Positions 49,500-61,850 of a DNA stretch of 64,000 nucleotides are shown here, one piece after another. The stretch comes from Megalonaias nervosa. Taxonomy: Eukaryota > Mollusca > Bivalvia > Unionida > Unionidae. Numbering within the stretch: position 1 is the stretch's first letter; every line of letters starts with the position of its first letter. The stretch is taken from the NCBI GenBank assembly GCA_016617855.1, contig JAECUM010096238.1, forward strand, positions 1 to 64,000, in the 5' to 3' direction. The notes below the pieces were generated by a model. It searched no databases and was not told the origin of the DNA. It was given only the letters and a program-made list of their open reading frames with translations. The translations under genes were made by a program, and so were the position numbers.

Positions 49500-50037
49500 G
49501 CTAAAGTAGCCTTCTCAGGTAATGATGCAATCAGTAGGTGAGAAACAGTACTCTAAATTAGCTTCTCAGGTAATGATACAATCAGAAGGTGAGAAAAAAG
49601 GTATTCTAAAAAGTAGCCTTCTCAGGCAATGATGAAATCAACAGGCTAGAAAACAGTATTCTAAGTAGCCTTCTCAGGCAATGATGAAATCAACAGGCTA
49701 GAAAAACAGTATTCTAAGTAGTCTTCTCAGGCAATGATGAAATCAACAGGCTAGAAAAACAGTATTCTAAGTAGCTTTCTCAGGCAATGATGAAATCAAC
49801 AGGCTAGAAAAACAGTATTCTAAGTAGCCTTCTCAGGCAATGATGAAATCAACAGGCTAGAAAAACAGTATTCTAAGTAGCCTTCTCAGGTAATGATGCA
49901 ATTAAAAGGTGAGAAAAACAGTATTCTAAAGCAGTTTTCTCAGATAATGATGAAATCAGAAGGTGAGAAAAACAGTATTCTATAGTAGCATTCTCAGGTA
50001 ATGATGAAATCAGGTGAGAAAAACAGGTGGTTGTTGT
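49500..50037. repeat. 53-bp minisatellite, about 10 copies
   Basis: Units read CTTCTCAGGCAATGATGAAA, TCAACAGGCTAGAAAAACAG and TATTCTAAGTAGC. The central copies are almost identical; outer copies diverge (AAGGTGAG in place of AGGCTAG), as expected for unequal exchange. Confidence 0.95.
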
Positions 50038-50152
50038 TGTTATAGGGCTAATAATTCCATTTTTCTGCATAAGACAGGCTATACATGGCGGCCAGTATAA
50101 ATGGTGGAGGAAGAAATGGGAAAACCCCGGAAAGAACCACCGACCCACAAGA
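50038..50152 (-). mobile_element. tRNA-derived SINE, family 2, truncated minus-strand copy
   Basis: (GTT)n tail complement, TACATGGCGGCCAGTATAAA and AAAGAACCACCGACCCAC. GAAAAACAGGT occurs immediately left (to about 50028) and right (about 50155-50165), a likely 11-bp target duplication at the end of the 53-bp array. Confidence 0.82.
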
Positions 50153-50639
50153 ATGAAAAACAGGTAGTTTTAAACATACCTTCTTGGGATCCATGTTGAA
50201 TTTCTTTTTGCCGATGGACATCTGCTTGGTCCTGGGATTGTTCTTTCTGTAAGACAAAAACAAGATAAAAAATATTTTGCTTCTACACATTAAAGGCAGC
50301 CATGAAAACATTAGCAGGATTTCTGTTGTTCAAGATACCAAACCAAATCACAAATAAGAACAGGAAATTGTGAACCAAATAAGAAGTTTCAAAATAATCA
50401 CAGGTCATCCAGTTGACACAAGTAATGGAGATTAAGAGTTGTTTTTGCTGAATGCTCATTTGTAAGAGGTGAATCTGAGCTAGTATGTATTTTCTGAAAT
50501 CCATTTGCCATATTATAAGTCACAGTAACCAATACTGAATTGAAACATCAGTATGGTGACAGCGTGACCTGATATTAAGTTTGATATACATCTAACAGAC
50601 CATAATTTGATTTTTGTGTTCAAAGGTATGCTATTCAGA

Positions 50640-51480
50640 ACACCTGTGGGATGAGTGACAGACACCATGATATTCAGACCACATGATAGATGGGTATCAG
50701 GAAGTATAAAAACATTCAGAACGCCTGTGGTGACAGATAGCACAAAAACATTCAGAACACCTGTGGGATGGGTGACAGTACAAAAACATTCAGAACACCT
50801 GTGGGATGGGTGACAGATAGCACAAAAACATTCAGAACACCTGTGGGATGGGTGACAGATAGCACAAAAACATTCAGAACACCTGTGGGATGGGTGACAG
50901 ATAGCATAAAAACATTCAGAACACCTGTGGGATGGGTGACAGATAGCATAAAAACATTCAGAACACCTGTGGGATGGGTGACAGATAGCATAAAAACATT
51001 CAGAACACCTGTGGTGACAGATAGCACAAAAACATTCAGAACACCTGTGGGATGGGTGACAGCATAAAAACATTCAGAATACCTGTGGGATGGGTGACAG
51101 CATAAAAACATTCAGAACACCTTTGGAATGGGTGACAGATAGCATAAAAACATTCAGAACACCTTTGGAATGGGTGACAGATAGCATAAAAACATTCAGA
51201 ACACCTTTGGAATGGGTGACAGATAGCATAAAAACATTCAGAACACCTTTGGAATGGGTGACAGATAGCATAAAAACATTCAGAACACCTGTGGAATGGG
51301 TGACAGATAGCATAAAAACATTCAGAATACCTGTGGGATGGGTGACAGATAGCACAAATCATTCAGAACACCTGTGGGATGGGTGACAGATAGCACAAAT
51401 CATTCAGAACACCTGTGGGATGGGTGACAGATAGCATAAAAACATTCAGAATACCTGTGGGACGGGTGACATTAAGCATA
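50640..51480. repeat. 42-bp minisatellite, about 20 copies
   Basis: Unit: CATAAAAACATTCAGAACAC, CTGTGGGATGGGTGACAGAT, AG. Shorter units (34-35 bp) and GGAATG/GGGATG variants form local runs. Because 42 is a multiple of three the array is open in several frames on both strands (for example - 50513-51073). The proteins would be pure repeats with no other support. Confidence 0.97.
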
Positions 51481-52002
51481 GAAACATGCCTGCAATGACA
51501 AAACTGGATTAATGGAAATAAAGTTATGCCAGAACTAGCTACTAACACTTGACAACTGCACAGGATTCAAGGATTCACATGCATAAAATTTGCTGTAGCA
51601 GAGGAAGTCACCATTTCTCAATTTTTTCTGAGCTTTTCTATCCTGATTAAGTTTAACAAATTTTGACATCAGTGTAAGTAAAGTCCAACTGCAAACAGTA
51701 GAAACCTAGATCTATCACTGCATTATGCACCGATAGATCTGGGACTATGTAATCAGTAAAACAAACAACAATGACCCTGATCTGCCTGTGATGGCAGATT
51801 AAGGTTACAAGCTAATATGGTGGGTTTACATTCACATCAATGTATGGAAGGACAGCTATCAAAAGTGACACGATTCCCAACATTCATTAAGCAGGCTGAT
51901 GGCCTCTTTGGAAAGACCACCTGTCTTGAGCGACCACTGTTGCTCATAGAAGGGGTGACCTATCATGGTAAACTGATTGTACATCAGGTGCTCTGATACA
52001 AC
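51481..52002. other. Intergenic sequence
   Basis: AT-rich, nothing recognised. Confidence 0.5.
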
Positions 52003-52127
52003 AAGAACCACCAACCCATGGGAAGCTACTGGCAAGCTTTCTCACCTACCCAACAGAGAGGTGAAATGTCAGTGATCTCAAAAGGTGAGCATTTCAGCTA
52101 CTTGGTGACCTGGGGCCAACTCATTGG
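52003..52127 (-). mobile_element. tRNA-derived SINE, family 2, worn minus-strand fragment
   Basis: AAGAACCACCAACCCATGGG, AGCTACTGGCAAGCTTTCTC and CTACTTGGTGACC match complements of the family body and head. Confidence 0.7.
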
Positions 52128-52940
52128 TCTTATGATATAGGTAGCAGGCTGATGTAGCCTACCTTGTAATACACTCTCATGAAAGGAAGATACTGATGAC
52201 CACGACTGGGTTTTATTGAATAATATCAAGAAATGGAAAGGTGATATTATTATACAATGACTATTCTGGTCAAACATATATACAAGCTTTATTAAAATGG
52301 CAATGTTTGTCTTGAAAAAAAAAGCTCTGAATCATAAAATACTACTGACTGTTGTTAGTATTAAATGATATTATTTAATAGTGTGGAACATAAATGTAAT
52401 ACACTGGAAAAATGCAAATTTCCATGAATTAGGATAATCAAATAATTCATTTTCTTTTCATCTACACCTTATAAATTTATATATGGGATAATATACAGTG
52501 GATATAAGGCAGTAGGAACTGCAAGCTGGCAAAGCCATCATTTACCAAAATGACCTATCAGCTGCAGGCATCAAATGCAAATGATCAGTTATCTCCTGGC
52601 TACCAATGGCAAGCTGGAATGCATGATCACAACCCAGATTTACTGGGTTCTACAAGGGCTCAAACATTATCAACATTATTTATGCGTACTATACAACAAG
52701 AATCATGAATTATGCATGTATGTTGTTCTCTATCAAATTTATGTTCCACACAAGAATACTAACTTTAATCCAGCCTATAAACTAAATCATCACTGACAGA
52801 AAATAATCAACAACTTTGTTCACACTTTAGTTAGCTAGTTGCTTAACTGAGTTCAAAAGACAGTCAGCTTGTGTGAGAAGCCTGAGATGACTAGGAAATC
52901 AGTAGAAAGTCATATGTGGCTATTCTTTGTGACCCATGAG
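52128..52940. other. Intergenic sequence
   Basis: AT-rich, nothing recognised. Confidence 0.5.
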
Positions 52941-52943
52941 CCT

Positions 52944-53168
52944 AAACTTCAACTGTTTCTAAAGACACATTTTAAACATTGAACAACTCCAACCCTAAGG
53001 GAAAGGGATGTAATTTATATCTCTTGTCAAAGATGAACTTGGTTCTTCAGAGAGATACTTCAACTGTTTCGAAAGGCACATTTTAAACACTGAACAACAC
53101 CGACCTTAATGGAAAGGGATGTAATTTCTATCTCCTGTCAAAGATTTAGTTGGTTCTTCAGAGACAGC
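52944..53168. repeat. 112-bp tandem duplication
   Basis: ACTTCAACTGTTTC at 52945 and 53057 begin two copies sharing GACACATTTTAAAC, GGAAAGGGATGTAATTT and TTGGTTCTTCAGAGA with about one change in ten bases. Confidence 0.93.
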
Positions 53169-53754
53169 TTTTATTCCTAGGCAAATGGATGAAGACATTG
53201 AACTATACCTGCCATACTGGCAAAATAAAGCAACTTCCATTACTATTACAGTAACACAACTACTTTTCCCACCATCCACTAAACAAACTGCTTCAACCCT
53301 TTACCCTAATACATGTACCTTGCTTTCGAATTTGACTTGTTGATACCTTTCAGTTAGTTACACTGTCAAAGTGACTAGAGTATGGCTAGTACATGCAAAA
53401 TAAGAAATGACTCACACAATAATGCCTTCCTTCTGCAGCAAAAGACTTAGCAGTCACTATATTTGTGCCTGTGATGGCTTACTGCATGGAGAGACCACTG
53501 TTTGGTCAGGCCATTGACCACAGAAGGTAGGTGACCATTACTTACAGGGTTTTTATACAAATTCCAGGTGAAATTATAATGGCAATTGTGAACAGCTGAC
53601 ATGTGAGTAAGGGTGACTGTTTGGACAGGTCTGACTACTTTACAGATTATATATGAAAGTCGTTTTTGTTTTTCTACGTGGCTTTGCATCCGTTTGGATC
53701 AAGTTTTGATACCAATACATCCCGAGTTTTATACAGTGAACAAGATACAGTTAG

Positions 53755-53814
53755 TTCTGATTGGTGGTTATTGTTTTACCTTGATCATGAACAAACAATA
53801 ACCACCAATCAGAA
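53755..53814. repeat. Perfect 22-bp inverted repeat (hairpin), 16-base loop
   Basis: The arm TTCTGATTGGTGGTTATTGT plus TT (53755-53776) is exactly complementary to 53793-53814. The loop contains TGATCA. It would fold as a stable stem in RNA or single-stranded DNA. Confidence 0.95.
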
Positions 53815-56559
53815 TTGAATGTAACATATATTACTGCATGACCCACTGGAAGTGGAACATTGAAATTTGATGCAAGCAGACAGGACATAAAGCAACAGCT
53901 GAACTTTGAGTAAAAGTGGTTTTTAAATGATCAGTAGAGTATTTAAATCAAAAATGGGAAACAAATCTGCAAAGTCTTTTTTACATTGGTACATGAAACC
54001 AGTTGCTAAACATGTTAATTGGATAAAATAATTAGCATACAATGGGTGGGGGAGGGGAGATTTTAAAATGTGCGAGTTAGTCATATTGTGTTAATTTTGT
54101 AGAAGATGAGTGGGTGTTGTCCATAGTTTTTCTTTTTACTGACAGAAATGTGCCTGCTATGTCTGTGTCAGAAGAATTCTCTATTTAAAGAATTAAAACA
54201 CAAATGACTAACAATTATTCACAACTGATGAAGATTTCACTAACTTGTATTGCTGTTTTTGCATTGATTCTTCACCTACAGTATCGACATGAAAAGATTA
54301 CTAATCCAATGATTAACTGTTTCACACCCGGTGAAAATAAGAGGCAGACTCTCAATATACATGTATGTAGCTGCCAATCACTGAAAACTTTAAACTATTT
54401 TAGCTTGCTCCAATGTCTCTATAATTAAACACCTTGACCTTTGACATCCCAGTCCCAAGTAATTTGAAATCCTTTCTATTCCATGATGAACTTCACAATA
54501 ACTTCTGTTGCAAAATATCAAATGTACACAAATATCAATTTCAAACAACTTGGGTCTGATGTTGATAGGAAAGAAGGTAAAAATGTTAAGAAGTAAAAAT
54601 ATGGAAAGATTCATGAACAGAATTGTGCAATTTTTGTTGTATACGAGATACAGTGTGACCCTGCTATTGCCTGCTTCGTTATAACACGAATTTGGATATA
54701 ACATGGTCGAGGTGTGGCTCCCGAAATTCATATATGTGTATTTTTCTCATAAACGAAAAAAAAATGCTTTCTTAAAAGTATGAAAAAAACCGTAAAATAT
54801 TTATTATCATTTTGGGGAAGAGATTGCATATGAATAATTCAAGATGATTGTGGTGTGATTCCTGAAATTTTATATGTATTTTTCTTGTACACAAAAAACA
54901 ATTTTTTCTTCTTAGAATTACGAAAAATAAAGTGTCAAAAGTTTATTCAGGGATCGCGCAAGGCTTCGCTAATGTCACAAATTGTGATTTTTTTCCTTCT
55001 TGGCATCAAAATATACCATCTGGCAATTTTTTGTATTGGCGACATTGTTGGCTGTTTTAACTTGTATATACAACCATTGGTTTTCGGAGTGGAGAAATTC
55101 AGAGGCCCCATGAAAGGAAGCCACAAACTTGATATACAATGCACTGAAATTTATATGTTGTTACATAAACATATTCTTTGTCCATATTGACAAACTATCT
55201 TAACAGTGCATTGTTATATCATAATCCACTTATGCTGACATCTAGCATGAGTACTTTATGTTGTGAGATATCCACTTTTTTTTGTTGACATTTCTGGTAG
55301 CGGAGATCAACAGGACGAGGCATTATCTTATAATCTATCTTTCGTCAGATTTTCATCCGCTTGATAGTAATTAATATATTTACATAGACTGACATTTGTA
55401 TGTGGTTGGTAAGTAAAATTCCTCTTCTTTTCACTCAGAATTAAATCCTTCCAAACACTCACATTTTCCATAGTAATCCCTGTCATCAGACCAGAACACA
55501 TCATCATTTGACCCTTTTTAAAATTTTTGATGCATACATTGAAGGCAGTGTCACTCCGCTACCATAAATGTAACATCCCCCACGCAAAAACAAGAAGATC
55601 TGGTCTATTCAATAGGCAGGGAGGAACAGTAACTACAATCAATGAAATGACGGCCAAGTCCTTTTTTAAAAATGTATCCAGATAAAACAGTTTGCTGAAT
55701 TTTCAAAGAAAACAGATTGCCTTTGAAGCACCGATTGTTATGAAAACGTACTAAGCAAATGGAAAAAAAAATCAGTCTCAATCATGCAATACAATTATTT
55801 GATGCTGCCACCACAATAAGAAATGGGCATTTGTTTGGTTCTCCAAAGCTGTCTTTTAACAGCGACTTCAATATCACATGTACCCTTCATCAAAGAAAGC
55901 CGACTACAATCTTCAATAAAAACAAAGAATCTTTCTTCAAAGGAAGTCAGTACCGAACTTAAATAAAAGCAATGGAATCTGATGGATTGTTTCCAACATG
56001 ACTGGAACACTTTTACTGTGCTATGAAAGTTTCCTTTTCACAGGAAAAAAGTTTATGCTTACGAACTCTACCAATGGCACTTAAGATGCAAACTTTTATC
56101 AGCTTGGGGCGTACTGAAAAGTAAACGTGCTTCATCATTCATTACGTGATTGTGCTATTTTTTTCCACTGAATTCAGACCTATATAGCCTGTAACAAAAT
56201 TATTGAATATTTTAAATCTCTGTGTGTGCATATTTTCGATGGAATTACTTGTATTGTGGATTCAATGTAGGTGATGAGTTTCGCGGGTGAGTACATGGTG
56301 TTGATAATCTATTCATGCTATACAGTATATATAAACAGCTTACACATACCAATCCGTGGTTCTCTAAATAAAGTAAAATATTATATATGCTTTCCATTTT
56401 CACTACAGGTGTATTTCTCATTTAATATGCATCAATTTAAGATGGTAATTGTGCCAGTGAAGCACATATTTTTTCGCCCACATTTATTACATAACATCCA
56501 CCCCACCCCACCCAAATTTTGGAAGGGTTACATGCACCATTTTCTTCAGCTAACTGACC
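53815..56559. other. AT-rich sequence with a possible transposon end
   Basis: At 54649 the words ACAGTGTGACCCTGCTATTG resemble the complement of the right end of the transposon copy at 57766 (ACAGTGTAACCCCGCTATCC), and CGTTATAACACG follows. The segment 54718-54790 is repeated in worn form at 54848-54950 (GTGTGATTCCTGAAATT). No coding family is recognised in 54855-55190 or elsewhere. Confidence 0.45.
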
Positions 56560-57766
56560 TGGTTGCTTATAACACGGTTCGGTCTATAACACAGTCACGT
56601 TCTATGACTCTCAACTACCATGTTATGGGTTGTTTTCACAGACATCATGATTGTGTACACAAATACCCACAATGCAACATGTGTGCACCTTGCGCCGCAA
56701 TTTTGAGTCCCTGTCAAAATGTTGTCAACATCAGTCATCACGTATATTCAAGATAAAATGTTGATTTATTCGTTGATAAAGATATTTACATCATAGAAAT
56801 GATACACAGATTATATATGAAAGAGCCCCTACAGCATGAAAAGATCAAATAAAGCTGGAAAAACTCTGGCTTATAACGAAAGAAGGAATACTGAAGTTGA
56901 ACCGTAATCACGCATATTACTACTATACAGAAAGGTAGTTATCACTGACAGACAATATTGTTATTTAGGTTTTTTTTCTTAAATTATCTTGTATCATGTC
57001 CCCAAGATTGTCATCTTGAACGATTATTTCCGGACAACGATCTTCTGAATACAATATCAGATACGGAACTTAACAGCCTGTGTATTATGCCAGAACTTGT
57101 ATGTACAAATACTTATCACGAAACTAAGTGCTTGTGCCAAAGACAGCTGACAAACCAATTTTAATTAATACAGTCAATTCTTGTATTTGTGGTACACATC
57201 ATGAATGGCGGATGATACTGAATGAAAGCGAGAACTGTTCAAAGATGTTTCATCTTCAGTGTATTAAAAAGAAGCATGTGCCTAATGGAACATGATTTTG
57301 TGTCAAATGTCAAAATCAAGTGTTCCTGAAATGCTTATAGAAATATGAAATTACATATTAAGGATTGCCTTTTAAGTTGAATGATAAGGAAATTATTAAT
57401 TTCAGCCCAAGAAAATTGAAAATCATTACATATTGTACTTGTTTGTGTCTCCATTTCTTTACGCGTCTGTTTATTGATAGATCTATTTGTTTATGAATGA
57501 ATAACAAAGATGATTGAAATGTCGGTGTTTAATTGAAGAAATTAGGGGCGAAGTCACAAATTTGGTCTCGAACAGTTGACATACACAAGAGATCATGGTG
57601 CATTAAGATATCTTTACACACAAAATGATATGTGCCTTCATAATTATGTGACTGGAACAATGTTTTTAGGTGTTGGTTTGTGTGGCTAGGGAATCAATAT
57701 GGCAGACATGGAAGTGCACACGTTTTTGTGATGTCACATGAAAACGGATAGCGGGGTTACACTGTA
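56560..57766. mobile_element. Internally deleted copy of the ISL2EU/PIF-like transposon
   Basis: The left part (CACAATGCAACATGTGTGCA, CAATTTTGAGTCCCTGTC) aligns with 14655-14695. The right part (GGCTAGGGAATCAATATGG, GATGTCACATGAAAACGGAT) aligns with 18692-18760. The transposase and most of the nuclease gene are missing. The right end is GGGGTTACACTG followed by TA. The left end is either about 56560 or 54649, where a matching inverted terminus occurs. Confidence 0.75.
57060..57325 (+). pseudogene. C-terminal remnant of the YqaJ/PHD protein
   Basis: LCIMPELVCTNTYHETKC (57100) corresponds to CVMPELLCKYFPQR in the copy at 14.7-16.8 kb. After a shift the PHD finger reads CICGTHHEWRMILNESENC, FHLQCIKKKHVPNGT, stop, FCVKC. 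The nuclease core and SWIM motif are absent. Confidence 0.8.
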
Positions 57767-58768
57767 CCTGTAAAGAAGATACATCTAACTGGTTTATTAT
57801 ATGCTGGACAAATATGTTGGAAGATGGACTTCTATTCTTTACAAAATAAAAGGTTGTGCACTGCCATTGTTAGTCTACTGAGCTGTGATTGAATCATCCT
57901 CTATTCACTTTATGGAATACAATACAGTTTCATAAGGAAAAATAATTTTCAAGTTTTATATTTTATGTGTCAGTCTAACTCAAACAATAAATGTAAAACT
58001 GCTAAAAGAATGCCACTGCATACAGTATTTGGAAAAAGACCTAGGTACAGGGTAAAGCTGTGAGACTGACATTTATAGATGCATAAATAAATAAGGCATG
58101 CTCTTTGTTAATGAGGAATACCCATTAAACCTGAGAAGGCACAAGGATGTGATATGCCTAATCTCCCAAAACTAAATGACTCATAAATCATACTCAGTAT
58201 ATGAGTATAATCAACTTTCTTTGAAGATAAACTGCAGTAATCTAATATGTATTTTTTATATCTGCAGTTAGTAGAAATGGAGACGTGCTGTGGTTAAATA
58301 GAAATGGAGCCATACTGTGGTCGAGTAGAAATGGAGTCTTACTGATAGTGTCATAAATAATTCTATATCTGTAAGCTGCAAAACAGGAGCAAATATTTTA
58401 CGATTGTAAAATTTCCGAGCTTATCCCATTTGCAGTCTCTCTTGATGAATATAATCTGATTTTAACGAATCCTGTGAAGCATATTAAACTTACGACTCTG
58501 AACTGACTTTTATTCACCATCACCAATCGGAGCATATTCAGCCTTGTTTGCCATGCTAGGGGCCTAACAAGAACATGACTATAAAGTCACTACCTGACAG
58601 TCTGCAATGCAAAAAACATAGGGAAACATTGTATGTTGCTCTCAAATACTTGAGTGGATTCAACTTTCAATGATCGTTTTGTTCATCTTGGGTCCAATTT
58701 TTTTGTTTTCTTGTTTTCCTTTGTTTTTTTAAAGAGAAAAGTGCTTCTTGACTAATTTGCTTTATACA
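57767..58768. other. Intergenic sequence
   Basis: AT-rich. The word AGAAATGGAG recurs near 58274-58333 as a small local duplication. No gene recognised. Confidence 0.5.
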
Positions 58769-59605
58769 TGTCAATCATTCTGTCATTACCAGTATGTATG
58801 TCAATCATTCTGTCATTACCAGTATGCATGTCAATCACTGTCATTACCAGTATGTATGTCAATCATTCTGTCATTACCAGTATGCATGTCAATCATTGTC
58901 ATTACCAGTATGCATGTCAATCATTGTCATTACTAGTATGTCATTCTGTCATTACCAGTATGCATGTCAATCATTCTGTCATTACCAGTATGTATATCAA
59001 TCATTCTGTCATTATCAGTATGCATGTCAATCATTATGTCATTACCAGTATGCATGTCAATCATTCTGTCATTACCAGTATGTATGTCAATCATTGTCAT
59101 TACCTGTATGCATGTCAATCATTGTCATTACCAGTATGTATGCCAATCATTGTCATTACCAGTATGCATGTCAATCATTGTCATTACCAGTATGCATGTC
59201 AATCATTCTGTCATTACCAGTATGCATGTCAATCATTCTGTCATTACCAGTATGTATGTCATTCTGTCATTACCAGTACACATGTCAATCATTGTCATTA
59301 CCAGTATGTATGTCAATCATTCTGTTGTTACCAGTATGCATGTCAATCATTCTGTCATTACCAGTATGTATGTCATTCTGTCATTACCAGTATGTATGTC
59401 AATCATTCTGTCATTACCAGTATACATGTCAATCATTCTGTCATTGCCAGTATGTATGTCAATCATTCTGTCATTACCAGTATGTCAATCATTGTCATTA
59501 CCAGTATGTATGTCAATCATTCTGTCATTACCAGACATATATCATGTAGCAAGCACATTTCTGTGCAGTTTGAATACATGTTAATCATTCTGTCATTACC
59601 AGTAT
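58769..59605. repeat. 30/28-bp minisatellite, about 28 copies
   Basis: Unit CATGTCAATCATTCTGTCAT, TACCAGTATG. A common variant lacks two bases (ATTGTCAT for ATTCTGTCAT), and some copies lack CAATCATT. The mixture shifts the frame, yet the lack of stops keeps long frames open (296 and 251 codons on +). These are not genes. Confidence 0.96.
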
Positions 59606-61379
59606 GTATATCAAGTAGCAAGCATGTTTCTGTGCAGTTTGTTCTGAATAATCAGTAGAACAAACAGAATGGACCCTGATCTGCAGGTCAGGATCTTTGT
59701 TGTTTGCTGTTAGACTCAAATTATAAGCCAGTATATATGGTATATTCTACTTCTTTTATTAAAAAGCATATGGTTACTTTGTATGAGGGTCAATTATGGG
59801 GGAGGGTGAACACACCTGAATCAAAATATTGCCTGTTACAAAGATAATACTCGTTTTGTATTCCTGGTGTTTATGGAGACAATAAATTTTCCTTTCAAAC
59901 AATTTTATATCCTTATATAACCTTTCTTTATTCCACAGTAGTTGCTGTATGTTCTTCTATAAGAACTGATAGAAAATCTCAGTTTCTTTTATTACTTTTA
60001 TTATTTATTTTTTTATATTTTGAATTTATTTATTGTTTATTCAATTCTACAGACCAAAATGACAGAAGTGATAACAGCAGCAGTAATATACAATATATGG
60101 AATAATAGATTTATATTTATATGTAAAATGCATCCATAACATTCAAATAGCCAATAAAAACATGTTTGCCTATTAAGACTCGTAAAGTGTTTCTATTCAG
60201 TTTTTAAAAGCTACAACACTGTTGGTTAGAACATGTATGCAGTAGCAATGAATAGAAAATCAGCACAACTGTGGCTATATGGTGCCAACTAAGAGTAAAT
60301 CTGACAAATGCAATATTGAAGAATTACACAAAAAACCCAAGAAGATAAACCCTCCCCAAAACATAATCTGTTATAAAAACCACATTCACATAAAAAGTTC
60401 AGAATTTTATAGAGTGATACATCATCACACAATTTTTTCATCAAATGTGCATCAAAATATTTGTCTCGAACAGGGTGGAAGGCAATGCACTCAACAAGAA
60501 TGGTTATACTGTTTGCATACATTGGTAGAGTATACTCTCTGGTCAAGGTAAACATTTTAGTAGACTTGCACAAGCCAGGCTGCTCTTTTTCACTTCTTTC
60601 AATTGCAATAATTATTTTCTCCAGCCTTAAAATTTGTCTCTTTTTAGTTGGAGGTTCATTGTCATTAAGGTTCTAGGTGTTAAAATTATTAAGTGCTCAG
60701 TTGTAATATCGAACGTAAAGACGGTTTTGACTGGGCTGTGGGAAAATATGAAAAATCTATACATGTGCGTTGCATATCTAACAATTACTGAAATAAAAAG
60801 AAACAATTATCTCATCCAAAAACAGAACCATTTACTCAGAGACAAAAGTCAATGGCTTCATTCAAAGATGACATACTAGGATTAACTCTATAAGCTAAGT
60901 ATATGACCCGGTCGCACCAACTTGAATAGACGACAGCTTTGTGATTAGGCTGTAATCACTTAACATTGGGGGAAAAACAACAAACATCACAAGTCTTGAA
61001 CACTATCAATCGAATCCCACAAACGATTCTCTCTTGCTGATTTAATAGACAATGACCTTATTCACCCCTGGCAATACCGATTAAGTCTAAAGACAAACAA
61101 TATACGCGACCACTACGTCAACTTTGGCACCACAATGGCAATTCGTGACATGTACATTAGCCTGGTTTACAGACTAGCATCTATCACCGGTATCAACAAT
61201 CCTTTTTTTTTAAATATTCCTTTTATGTTTGTTTTTGATCAGAACAATCGTTACTAATCAAGCGGCCATTGTAACAATTGATTACATATTGGTCATTGGT
61301 GTCTGTCTGTTCTCGCGATATGGTCATTCACATGGATGTCGGGTCCTGCGATTAAGGCCGGGAAGCAGGCTAAGTGCGG
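59606..61379. other. AT-rich intergenic sequence
   Basis: No gene or repeat recognised. A TTTATT-rich stretch lies near 59990-60040. Confidence 0.5.
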
Positions 61380-61493
61380 GAATAATTAGTCTGGTTCCCT
61401 GCTTTGTATGCTCCCTGCATTGCTCACCCCTATATGAATAGCGGAGAACAAAGCAGGGAGCATATGAAGCAGGGAACCAGATTAGGAAATAAT
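61380..61493. repeat. Fold-back element, arms of about 37 bp
   Basis: The left arm 61386-61422 (TTAGTCTGGTTCCCTGCTTT, GTATGCTCCCTGC) pairs with the right arm 61449-61486 (AAGCAGGGAGCATATGAAGC, AGGGAACCAGATTA), with a loop of about 26 bases and AATAAT outside both arms. A related word TAGTCTGGTTTACGACAG lies at 61507. Probably a small fold-back MITE. Confidence 0.85.
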
Positions 61494-61724
61494 CTACATA
61501 TACTTTAGTCTGGTTTACGACAGAAGCTATAAAACACTAAAAGCAAAGCTAAAAAAATTCAGGCATCGGTAGCCAGCCTATTTTTTTTAAACAATTTTAA
61601 AATTTAGAATGGTATGAGCAGTCGTTCTTACAGGGATTAAATAAAGGTTGGTGGAGTTTACCCTCATTTTTGCGATACGGTTGTTCATAGCAGTGTCGAA
61701 ATGATATTTTGCTAAAACATCTCG

Positions 61725-61850
61725 GTCGCTGGTCGCTCATAACAGAGTGTTTATATAATAAATCGATCCGTACATTACGATTGTGGTCGGAAATGACAGG
61801 TGGTCGCTCATTGCCGAGGTCGCTCATGACAGTTTTTACTGTATTACAAA
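61725..61850. mobile_element. Transposon or MITE end rich in GGTCGCTCAT words
   Basis: GGTCGCTCATAACAGAG, GGTCGGAAATGACAGG, GGTCGCTCATTGCCG and GGTCGCTCATGACAG follow in close order and finish with TTTTTACTGTA. Read on - this begins TACAGTAAAAACTGTCATGA, the look of a DNA transposon terminus with TA target. The other end was not found. Confidence 0.5.

Noticed and set aside
50513..51548. Cys/His-rich frames that look like zinc-binding repeats (CHPSHRCSECF)
   Set aside because: They come from the 42-bp minisatellite read on -. The spacing of Cys and His is a by-product of the unit, and other frames are equally open.
54855..55190. 111-codon frame as a membrane protein
   Set aside because: Hydrophobicity follows from T-rich sequence; it partly covers a worn duplicated segment.
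58768..59658. Frames of 296, 251 and 206 codons
   Set aside because: They are stop-free readings of the 30/28-bp minisatellite; overlapping frames are equally open and the content is purely repetitive.
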